64,000 nucleotides of DNA from Larkinella insperata. GTDB taxonomy: Bacteria > Bacteroidota > Bacteroidia > Cytophagales > Spirosomataceae. The stretch spans positions 4,485,501-4,549,500 of the forward strand of contig NZ_CP110973.1 of NCBI RefSeq assembly GCF_026248825.1, written 5' to 3'. Positions 53,771 to 61,268 of this stretch are shown here, one piece after another. The position numbers were made by a program, and so were the translations under genes. Positions within the stretch are counted from its first letter, which is position 1. Every line of letters starts with the position of its first letter. Below the pieces are notes generated by a model. It was not told the origin of the DNA and did not search any database. It was given only the letters and a program-made list of their open reading frames with translations.

Positions 53771-54845
53771 ACGGCTGCTGATTGACGCCCACCTCGATCT
53801 GGCCATGAACGCGCTGGAGTGGAACCGGGACCTTTCGCGCCCGCTGGCCGAAATACGGCAGCGCGAAATGGGCATGCGCGACAAGCCCGACCGGGGCCGG
53901 GGTACGGTTTGTTTACCGGAATTGCGCAAGGGCGGCATTGGCCTGGTGGTAGCCACGCAATTGTCGCGGGTGACACCCTACGGCAGTGCGCTGCCCGGCT
54001 GGCACTCACCCCAGCAGGCCTGGGCCATGACCCAGGCACAACTCACGTGGTACCGGGAAATGGAAGCCCTCGGTGAGCTGGTGCAAATCACCAATCTGAC
54101 CGAACTGGATCACCACCTGGCGCTCTGGGACAACGCTGAAATACCCGACGAGCAAAAACCGATTGGCTACATCCTGAGTCTGGAGGGAGCCGATTCGCTG
54201 GTAAATTGTTCGTACCTGCACCGGGCGTTCGACTACGGGTTACGGGCCGTCGGTCTGTCACATTTCGGGCCGGGCCGCTACGCGCCGGGGACCAAAATGG
54301 AAGGACCGCTAACCCCGTTGGGGCTGGATTTGCTGACCGAAATGGACCAGCTGAACCTGATTCTGGACGTAACGCACCTGACCGACGAAGGATTCGATCA
54401 GGTGCTGGATCGGTACCAGGGGCCGGTTTGGGCCAGCCACCACAACGTGCGGGCGCTTGTTCCGACGCAGCGGCAGTTGACCGATGAGCAGATCCGGCGG
54501 CTGATTGAACGGGACGCGGTGATGGGTGGCATGCTGGATTGCTGGGCGATGGACATCCGGTTTATCGACACCGTGTCGGACCCCTGGCAGTTGAACATCC
54601 GGCTGGAAAACCTCGTCGACCACTGGGACCACATCTGCCAGATTGCCGGAAACAGCCGGCATGTCGCCATCGGCAGCGATCTGGACGGAATTTTCGGCAC
54701 CGAACAAGCGCCCTGGGACCTGAATTCGATTGCGGATTTGCGGAAGTACGAGGACATTCTGGCCCGGCGCGGGTATAAATCCGACGATATTGACAATATT
54801 TTTTACGGAAACTGGCTCCGGTTTTTGCGCCGGGCCTGGCAATAA
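53763..54845 (+). CDS. M19-family (renal dipeptidase-type) hydrolase
   Basis: I use ATG 53763, which overlaps the previous gene by 8 bases; the longer frame adds only antisense residues. The 360-residue protein has the metal ligands of M19: His10-x-Asp12 (DAHLDLAMN), Glu in SLEGAD, His in DVTHLTDEGF and His in ASHHNV. It lacks a signal peptide, so it is cytoplasmic, unlike periplasmic or anchored dipeptidases. The family cleaves dipeptides, D-amino-acid amides and N-acyl-D-amino acids. Here it probably opens an amide bond of the pathway substrate. Confidence 0.9.
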   Translation: MNRRLLIDAHLDLAMNALEWNRDLSRPLAEIRQREMGMRDKPDRGRGTVCLPELRKGGIGLVVATQLSRVTPYGSALPGWHSPQQAWAMTQAQLTWYREMEALGELVQITNLTELDHHLALWDNAEIPDEQKPIGYILSLEGADSLVNCSYLHRAFDYGLRAVGLSHFGPGRYAPGTKMEGPLTPLGLDLLTEMDQLNLILDVTHLTDEGFDQVLDRYQGPVWASHHNVRALVPTQRQLTDEQIRRLIERDAVMGGMLDCWAMDIRFIDTVSDPWQLNIRLENLVDHWDHICQIAGNSRHVAIGSDLDGIFGTEQAPWDLNSIADLRKYEDILARRGYKSDDIDNIFYGNWLRFLRRAWQ

Positions 54846-54856
54846 CCAACACCGCC

Positions 54857-56263
54857 ATGAACGAGTCAGCTTTTCAGGCCGGAGCGGCCCGGGTAGACAT
54901 TACACCCCCGCTGGGCACGTTGATCAACGGCGATTTCATCACGCATTACGCCCGCTTCATCCACGACCCGTTGTACGCCAAAGCGCTGGTGTTGCAGCAG
55001 GGCAAAACCACCCTCGCGCTGGTGATTGTGGACATCTGCGCCATGCCGAAAGACCTGCTGGATGAGGTAAAAATCGCCCTCCAGAACGAAACGGGGCTGT
55101 TGCCGCAGCAGGTGCTGATTGCCAGCACGCACACGCACGCGGCCGGTTCGGTGGCCAGTCTGCTCCTGGGCGCGGCCGATTTGCCGTACCGCCAGAAATT
55201 GCCGGCGCTGCTGATCGAATCGGTCAAAGCGGCTTTGCAGCACCGGCGACCGGCCAAAATTGGCTTTGGGGCGGTGGACGTGCCGGAGCACGTGGTGTGC
55301 CGGCGGTTTTTTATGAAGGAAGGCTATCAGGCGCTTAATCCGGTTACGGGCGGGCTGGACGGGGTGAAGACCAACCCCTTCGGCGACGAGCAGCAGATCG
55401 ACCGGCGGGTGGCTCCGGTGGACCCGCAGGTGAGCTTTCTGGCCGTGAAAGGACTGGACGACCAGTGGATCAGCGTGCTGGCAAATTACTCGCTGCACTA
55501 CGTTGGCGATTGGGAAAACGGCACCATCACGGCGGATTATTTCGGCGTATTTTCCGAGGAAATCGGTCGCCTGCTGCAGGCCGGACCGGGCTTCGTCGGG
55601 ATGATGAGCAATGGTACCAGCGGAGAAGCCAACATTTGGGATTTTCTGGACCCGGACCGGTACCCGAAAGCGCATTTTGCCAAAAGCGAACTGATTGGAA
55701 AAGACATCGCCGGAAAAGTAGCCAACGCATTGCAAGCCATTGGTTGGCAGGAAGCTCCGGAATTGTCCGCCCGGTATACCGAGGTGGCCGCGGGCGTTCG
55801 GAAACCGTCGGCGGAAGAATTGGACGCAGCGAAAAAATTGGCGGCCGAATCCCAGTACGAGACGATTCAGCAGGTCGATCGGGATGCGTTGCGCCGGATT
55901 TACGCCCGGGAGCAGGTGTTGCTAAACGACTATCCAGATACGAATCTATTTCCCGTACAGGCGCTACAGATCGGCACCGGGCGAATCGGCGCTTTGGGCG
56001 CGGAGTTCTTTGCCGAAACCGGATTGAAACTCAAGCAAAACCACCAGCCGTATTTTACGATCACGATGGCCAACGGGTACATCGGTTACGTGCCACCCGC
56101 GCACGAGATTGAGCGGGGCGGCTACGAAACCTGGCGTTGCCGGACCAGCTTTCTCGAACCCGGTGCCGAAGAAGCAATTCGAACGCAGTTGGTCGAATTG
56201 CTAAAAGCGGAGGCCGAACGCCCGGTGTACTCGTCATACGAAATCAAACAATATGAACGATAA
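54857..56263 (+). CDS. Neutral ceramidase N-domain-like amidohydrolase
   Basis: The 468-residue protein shows the pattern of the N-terminal domain of neutral/alkaline ceramidases: AGAARVDITPPLG at the start, ALVIVDICAMP, and ASTHTHAAGS with zinc-ligand-type His92 and His94. It has no signal peptide and no C-terminal Ig-like domain, so the substrate is probably a small soluble amide and not membrane ceramide. It follows the M19 gene after 11 bases. Confidence 0.85.
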   Translation: MNESAFQAGAARVDITPPLGTLINGDFITHYARFIHDPLYAKALVLQQGKTTLALVIVDICAMPKDLLDEVKIALQNETGLLPQQVLIASTHTHAAGSVASLLLGAADLPYRQKLPALLIESVKAALQHRRPAKIGFGAVDVPEHVVCRRFFMKEGYQALNPVTGGLDGVKTNPFGDEQQIDRRVAPVDPQVSFLAVKGLDDQWISVLANYSLHYVGDWENGTITADYFGVFSEEIGRLLQAGPGFVGMMSNGTSGEANIWDFLDPDRYPKAHFAKSELIGKDIAGKVANALQAIGWQEAPELSARYTEVAAGVRKPSAEELDAAKKLAAESQYETIQQVDRDALRRIYAREQVLLNDYPDTNLFPVQALQIGTGRIGALGAEFFAETGLKLKQNHQPYFTITMANGYIGYVPPAHEIERGGYETWRCRTSFLEPGAEEAIRTQLVELLKAEAERPVYSSYEIKQYER

Positions 56264-56277
56264 CGGTTCAAAGCCCC

Positions 56278-57030
56278 ATGGAAACCCTTGACATTACAGC
56301 CCTTAAAGAGTCATTCCGGACCGACGGGTACATTTTTCTGCCCGGATTTTTATCCGCCGAAGAAGTTCGGGACCTCAACGAGAACGTGAAAAGCTTCATC
56401 CGTAACCAGGTGGCCGACATGCCCCGGGAGCAGGTTTTCTACGAAGACCCGGATGACCCGACCACCCTGAAGCAACTCATCGACATGCAGAAGTACGGTG
56501 CGTACTTCGATACCATGCTGAACAACAGCAGGTTCAAAGAACTAGCCGAAACCCTGCTGGAGGACGCGGTGATTCCCAAAACGCTGGAGTATTTCAACAA
56601 ACCACCCAAAATTGGCAAGCCGACGCCCCCGCACCAGGATAATTATTACTTCATGCTCAAACCGGCCGAAGCCGTGACCATGTGGCTGGCGCTGGAAGAC
56701 GTGGACGCCGAAAACGGCTGCGTCCGGTACGTGACCGGTTCGCACCACCACGGCGTTCGGCCGCACGGCAGGACCCAGACGCTCGGTTTTTCGCAGGGCA
56801 TCACGGATTTCTGGAATGAAGACGATCAGGCCAAAGCCGTTGCTTTTCCGGCCCAACCGGGTGATTTGCTGATTCACCATTCCATGACCATCCACTGGGC
56901 CGAAGCCAACCGCAGCGAAAGCCGCACCCGCAAAGCCATCGGCCTGATTTACTGGGCCCAGTCGGCGCAGGAAGATACGGAAGCCAAGGCGGCTTACCGG
57001 CAGAAATTACAGGCGGAATTGAGTCGCTAA
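56278..57030 (+). CDS. Phytanoyl-CoA dioxygenase (PhyH)-family Fe/2-oxoglutarate enzyme
   Basis: The 250-residue protein has the iron facial triad: His119-x-Asp121 (PPHQDNYYF) and a distal His, most likely His206 (IHWAEANRS), with the 2-oxoglutarate-binding Arg217 region (SESRTRKAIGL). The motif GCVRYVTGSHHHG is typical of PhyH. It would hydroxylate its substrate at an unactivated carbon using O2 and 2-oxoglutarate. The next gene starts one base after the stop with TAAGATG. Confidence 0.93.
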   Translation: METLDITALKESFRTDGYIFLPGFLSAEEVRDLNENVKSFIRNQVADMPREQVFYEDPDDPTTLKQLIDMQKYGAYFDTMLNNSRFKELAETLLEDAVIPKTLEYFNKPPKIGKPTPPHQDNYYFMLKPAEAVTMWLALEDVDAENGCVRYVTGSHHHGVRPHGRTQTLGFSQGITDFWNEDDQAKAVAFPAQPGDLLIHHSMTIHWAEANRSESRTRKAIGLIYWAQSAQEDTEAKAAYRQKLQAELSR

Positions 57031-57031
57031 G

Positions 57032-57997
57032 ATGGCCCCGGAAACGCTCGTCATCGGCCACGGATCGCACCGCTACCGGGTTTTCCCGGACTGGGGAACG
57101 CTCAATCCGGCAACGCATCCGGTCCAGGATTGCCACGAGATGGTGATTGATGCGCGCGGGCGAATTTTTCTGCTGACCAACGAAACCCGCAACAACATTC
57201 TGATTTACGACCGGTCGGGGAAGCTGCTGGACTCCTGGGGTACGGACTATCCCGGTGGTCACGGGTTGACCTTATCGACTGAAAATGGTGAAGAGTTTCT
57301 GTTCATCACCGACATTGAGCGGCATCAGGTCATTAAAACGACGCTTGAAGGAAAGGTGGTGATGGTGCTGGATTACCCCCAAGAAACTGGCCAGTATGCA
57401 ACCGCCGGGGCGTTTTTGCCCACCCAAACCGCCGTCAATCCCGCCAACGGGGATCTGTACGTAACCGATGGGTACGGGATGCAGTACGTCATTCAGTACA
57501 ACAACCGGGGTGAATACATCCGGCATTGGGGCGGCAAAGGCGACGCGGACGAGCAGTTTGACTGCGTTCACGGCATTGCGCTCGATACCCGGAAACCAGA
57601 TGAGCCGACGTTGCTGATTACATCCCGGAATCATAACGCGCTGAAACGGTTTACGTTGGACGGGCAATACATCCATACCATTCCGCTGCCCGGTTCCTTC
57701 GTCTGCCGACCGGTCATTCACGGCCCGCACATCTTTGCCGCCGTTTTCCGTTCGATCACCAACCGGAATTTCGGATCAGGTTACATCACGATTCTGGACG
57801 AAAATGATCGCGTCATCTCGACGCCGGGCGGGACCGAGCCGACTTACGCGGACGGTTCTTTACAGCCACAGGCCCAGGCCCAGGCCCAGCCGGTGTTTGT
57901 GCACCCGCACGACGTGTGCATCGACGCCGATGAAAACGTTTACGTTTGCCAATGGAATGCCAACAACGTGTATCCCATGCGTCTACAGCGGGTATAA
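57032..57997 (+). CDS. NHL/6-bladed beta-propeller protein with hexanucleotide repeat
   Basis: The 321-residue protein has NHL-type repeats (GRIFLLTNETRNNILIYDRSGKLLDSWG, GDLYVTDGYGMQYVIQYNNRGEYIRHWGG, LLITSRNHNALKRFTLDGQYIHT). No signal peptide is present. Between blades, near residues 280-287, QAQAQAQ is encoded by a (CAGGCC)3 tandem. It could be a cytoplasmic lactonase-like or binding protein, as many metal-dependent lactonases share this fold, but catalytic residues are not assigned. Confidence 0.8.
   Translation: MAPETLVIGHGSHRYRVFPDWGTLNPATHPVQDCHEMVIDARGRIFLLTNETRNNILIYDRSGKLLDSWGTDYPGGHGLTLSTENGEEFLFITDIERHQVIKTTLEGKVVMVLDYPQETGQYATAGAFLPTQTAVNPANGDLYVTDGYGMQYVIQYNNRGEYIRHWGGKGDADEQFDCVHGIALDTRKPDEPTLLITSRNHNALKRFTLDGQYIHTIPLPGSFVCRPVIHGPHIFAAVFRSITNRNFGSGYITILDENDRVISTPGGTEPTYADGSLQPQAQAQAQPVFVHPHDVCIDADENVYVCQWNANNVYPMRLQRV
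57869..57889 (+). repeat. Hexanucleotide tandem repeat (CAGGCC)3 in coding sequence
   Basis: Three copies of CAGGCC plus CAG encode Gln-Ala repeats in the NHL protein gene. The unit is a multiple of three bases, so copy-number changes would keep the frame. Confidence 0.85.
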
Positions 57998-58058
57998 GAA
58001 AGACCCAAAGCCGCTTTTTAGGATACGGTTTTAGAAACGAAATAAACCAATAGGTACC

Positions 58059-58865
58059 ATGAAAATGCGCGAAAGCCGGGTCCTGAAGAAGTTGCGGGCC
58101 GGCGAAGTGGTGAGTTGTTTTAAGGTAAATTTTGGCGACGGGCAGGCGTCGGAACTGGCCGCGCTGGCGGGTTTCGACTGCATCTGGATCGACCGCGAAC
58201 ATCAGGCGCAGGACTGGTCGGTAACAAACGCGCACATCTGGGCCACCAAAGCCCACGATACCGACATCATGGTGCGGGTGCCGCGCGGCAGTTACAGCGA
58301 CTACGTCAAACCGCTGGAACTCGACGCCACCGGGATTCTGGTGCCGCACTGCATGGGCGTGGAAGATGCCAAAAAGGTAGTCCGGATGACCCGGTTTCAT
58401 CCCACGGGCTTACGCGCCATTGACGGGGGCAGCGCCGACGGTTTGTATACCAACCTAGATTTCAACGAATACTTGCGGCAGGCCAACCAGCAACGGTTTG
58501 TCGCCCTCCAGATCGAAGATCCCGAACCGCTCGACGAGCTGGACGAAATTGCTGCCCTGGATGGCGTCGATATGCTGTTTTTCGGCCCCGGTGATTTCAG
58601 CCAGGCCATCGGTGCGCCCGGCGAATGGAACCATCCGAAGCTGGTGGACGCCCGCAAGCGCGTGGCCGAAGTTTGTCGGAAACACGGCAAATTTGCCGCC
58701 ACCACCGGCAGCATTGACCGGCTCGAAGAGTTTGTGAACATGGGCTACCAGTTCGTCAGCGTGGGTGCCGACGTGGTGGGGGTCAGCACCTACTGTCATG
58801 GTCTGGTCAGTCGATTCAACCAAGAAACAACCGCAGCCCAACCGGTGCAGGGCGGGTACAAGTAA
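58059..58865 (+). CDS. HpcH/HpaI-family class II aldolase
   Basis: The 268-residue protein has the base motif DREHQAQD (His48), the catalytic-type Arg73 in VRVPRG, LVPHCMGVEDAK, metal ligands Glu in LQIEDPE and Asp in FFGPGDFSQ. Members cleave 2-keto-3-deoxy acids or 4-hydroxy-2-keto acids to pyruvate plus an aldehyde. In this operon it probably breaks the carbon skeleton. A 61-base gap precedes it, the largest in the operon, and may hold a weak internal start. The aldo/keto reductase starts one base after the stop (TAAGATG), as for the NHL gene. Confidence 0.93.
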   Translation: MKMRESRVLKKLRAGEVVSCFKVNFGDGQASELAALAGFDCIWIDREHQAQDWSVTNAHIWATKAHDTDIMVRVPRGSYSDYVKPLELDATGILVPHCMGVEDAKKVVRMTRFHPTGLRAIDGGSADGLYTNLDFNEYLRQANQQRFVALQIEDPEPLDELDEIAALDGVDMLFFGPGDFSQAIGAPGEWNHPKLVDARKRVAEVCRKHGKFAATTGSIDRLEEFVNMGYQFVSVGADVVGVSTYCHGLVSRFNQETTAAQPVQGGYK

Positions 58866-58866
58866 G

Positions 58867-59823
58867 ATGAGACAACGAGAGTTAGGAGCCACCGGCATTC
58901 CGGTTTCCGAACTGGCTTTTGGGGGCGTTGAAATCGGGCTTCCCTACGGCATCGGCGTGAAAGGTGAGGAGGATATGCTTTCGGAGCCAGAAGCGATCCA
59001 TTTGCTGCACGCGGCCATTGATTCGGGGGTAACTTTTTTCGATACGGCCCGGCTGTACGGAGCCAGCGAAATGATCATGGGCAAAGCGTTCCGGGACCGG
59101 CGCGGGCAGGTGATCATCGAAACCAAATGCCGTCAGTTGCGAGACGCCAGCGGGGAGCTTCCGAATCGTGCTACGCTGAAAAAGATTATCAAAACCTCGT
59201 TGCAGGAAAGTTTGGCGGCTCTGCAAACCGACTACGTGGATGTTTTCATGCTCCACCAGGCCGATCTGGGCATTTTGACAAACGAAGACATTCCCCTCAT
59301 TTTTGACGAATTAAAAGCCCAGGGCGCGATTCGCAGCACGGGCGTTTCCACGTATTCCGTCGAAGAAACCAGTCGGGCGATTGAAACCGGGGTGTGGAAC
59401 GTGATTCAATTACCCTTCAATCTGATGGACCAACGACAGGCGGCTCTGTTTGCGCGGGCGCAGGAAAAAGGCGTCGGCATTGTCATCCGATCGGTTCTGC
59501 TGAAAGGCTTGCTTACCAGCAAAGGCGGGCAACTGCACCCGGCCCTGGCGGACGTGGAAAACCACATCCGTCGGTTCGACGATCTGGTTCAGGAGCCGAT
59601 TCCGGATTTATCCACCCTGGCGATCCGGTTCGCGCTGGCCTTTCCGGAAGTGTCGTCGGTGCTGGTGGGCATCGACAAACTGGCGTATCTGCACCGGGCG
59701 CTGGCAGCCGTCAATGGACTTGCCTTAACGACCGAAACCGCCGACCGGGCCCGGCAACTTGCCTACCCCGACCCCACCTTTCTGGACCTGCCGCACTGGG
59801 ATCGGATGGGCTGGCTGACGTAG
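58867..59823 (+). CDS. Aldo/keto reductase
   Basis: I use ATG 58867, one base after the aldolase stop. The longer frame upstream is antisense-like. The 318-residue protein has the complete tetrad Asp and Tyr in FFDTARLYGASE, Lys in IIETKCR and His in MLHQAD. It starts MRQRELGATGIPVSELAFGG, typical of the AKR5/AKR11-like bacterial group. It would reduce the aldehyde set free by the aldolase, using NADPH. Confidence 0.95.
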   Translation: MRQRELGATGIPVSELAFGGVEIGLPYGIGVKGEEDMLSEPEAIHLLHAAIDSGVTFFDTARLYGASEMIMGKAFRDRRGQVIIETKCRQLRDASGELPNRATLKKIIKTSLQESLAALQTDYVDVFMLHQADLGILTNEDIPLIFDELKAQGAIRSTGVSTYSVEETSRAIETGVWNVIQLPFNLMDQRQAALFARAQEKGVGIVIRSVLLKGLLTSKGGQLHPALADVENHIRRFDDLVQEPIPDLSTLAIRFALAFPEVSSVLVGIDKLAYLHRALAAVNGLALTTETADRARQLAYPDPTFLDLPHWDRMGWLT

Positions 59824-59851
59824 CGAAATCTTGGTAAAAACGATTGGTAGT

Positions 59852-60628
59852 ATGCACGTTAACGAATTACTGAGTTTAAAAAATACCGTCAGCCTCGTAA
59901 CGGGCGGGGCCGGCAACTACGGCAAATGCATTGTGGAAGGCTTGGCCGAAGCCGATTCGACGGTGATTATGGCGTCCCGGAACCTGGCCGCGGGGCAGGA
60001 GGTGGCCGCCCGGTTTCGGGAGCAGGGCCTGGCCGTGTACGCGCTCCAGGTCGATCAGGGTGACCCGGCTTCGGTTCGGGCGCTGAAAGAACAGATTCGT
60101 GCGCAGTTCGGAAAGCTGGACGTGTTCGTCAACAACGCGGTTTCCCGGCCGATGAAAAGTTACGATGCCCCCATTGCCGATTTTGCGGAATCGATGCGGG
60201 TCAACGCCACGGGGTCGATGGACATTTTGCGCGAGATGGCCGACCTGATCGTCGAAAACGGGGGAGGAAGCATCATCAACATCGGTTCCATGATGGGCAT
60301 GTTTGGGCCGGATTTATCCAATTACGAGGGCACCACGATGGGCACCCCGCCCCCCGATTACTTCTTTCACAACGCCGGTTTGCTTAACCTGACCAAGTAC
60401 CTGGCGCAGGTGCTGGCCGGGAAAAACGTGCGGGTCAACTGCATCAGCCCCGGCGGGTTGTTCAACCACCAGCCGGAACGGTTTCTGGAGAATTACACCA
60501 AGAAAGTGCCGCTGCGACGCATGGCCAATCAAGACGACATCAAGGGCCTGATTGTGCTGCTGGCTTCGCAGGCGGGGGCCTACATCAATGGCGAAAATAT
60601 CCTGATGGATGGCGGGCTAAATGCCTGA
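59852..60628 (+). CDS. SDR-family protein with YxxxN in place of YxxxK
   Basis: I use ATG 59852; a TTG seven codons upstream is an alternative. The 258-residue protein has the nucleotide loop VTGGAGNYGK, NNAVSRP, Ser in INIGSMMGM, and Tyr170 in DYFFHN. The residue four after Tyr, always Lys in active classical SDRs, is Asn174, in an otherwise conserved AGLLNLTKYLAQVLA helix. The C-terminus (VRVNCISPGGLF, YINGENILMDGG) is normal. The protein may be inactive, or use another base. It ends the operon 16 bases before a convergent regulator gene, without a terminator. Confidence 0.9.
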   Translation: MHVNELLSLKNTVSLVTGGAGNYGKCIVEGLAEADSTVIMASRNLAAGQEVAARFREQGLAVYALQVDQGDPASVRALKEQIRAQFGKLDVFVNNAVSRPMKSYDAPIADFAESMRVNATGSMDILREMADLIVENGGGSIINIGSMMGMFGPDLSNYEGTTMGTPPPDYFFHNAGLLNLTKYLAQVLAGKNVRVNCISPGGLFNHQPERFLENYTKKVPLRRMANQDDIKGLIVLLASQAGAYINGENILMDGGLNA

Positions 60629-60644
60629 AACCGTTGACGACCCC

Positions 60645-61268
60645 TCAGATGTACTTTAGCTCCGTTGCCTTGTGGATGAGGGCCGCGGCATTGCTCACGC
60701 TAAACTTTTGCAGCAGATTCCGGCGGTGGCTTTCGACGGTTAGGGGGCTGACGAAGATTTTGTCGGCAATTTCCGGCGTAGTCATCCCCTCGGCCAGCAT
60801 CCGGAGCACCTCTTTTTCTCGCCGGGTGATGATCGGCAGATCGCCCGTGGTGGCGCCCTGCATGATTTCCCGCACGCTTTCACTGAGCGCAATCTTGCCG
60901 TCCAGCGCGGTTTCCACGCAGGAAATCAGTTCTTCCGGAGAGGCATTTTTCAGGATGTAACCGGCGGCCCCGCTTTGCAGCATCCGCTGAATGATGCTGT
61001 GTTCGTTGTTGTTGCTGATCGCGATCACCTTGCAGGGCGAGCAAACCCGCAGGATTTCTTCGCAGGCCCGGATGCCGTTCATGTCCGGCATGTTGATGTC
61101 CAGTAGCACCACCTGCACTGGGTGGTTTTTTACGAACTCAATCCCGTCCGCAGCCGAGGTGAACGCACCCCGTAAGTCGATGTGCGGTATGTCCTGCAAC
61201 ATAAAGGTAAAGCCCTGTAATACAATGGGGTGATCGTCGATGATGATCACGGATACCCTAGTTTCCAT
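60645..61268 (-). CDS. NarL/FixJ-family response regulator
   Basis: The 207-residue protein has a receiver domain with IIIDDHP acidic pocket and Asp57 in VLLDINMPD, then a LuxR-type helix-turn-helix (about 145-205) with LTRREKEVLRMLAEGMTTPEIADKIF and VESHRRNLLQKF. It pairs with the histidine kinase upstream on the same strand, whose stop overlaps its start by 11 bases. The convergent 3' end of the SDR gene is only 16 bases away. Confidence 0.95.
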   Translation of the reverse strand: METRVSVIIIDDHPIVLQGFTFMLQDIPHIDLRGAFTSAADGIEFVKNHPVQVVLLDINMPDMNGIRACEEILRVCSPCKVIAISNNNEHSIIQRMLQSGAAGYILKNASPEELISCVETALDGKIALSESVREIMQGATTGDLPIITRREKEVLRMLAEGMTTPEIADKIFVSPLTVESHRRNLLQKFSVSNAAALIHKATELKYI

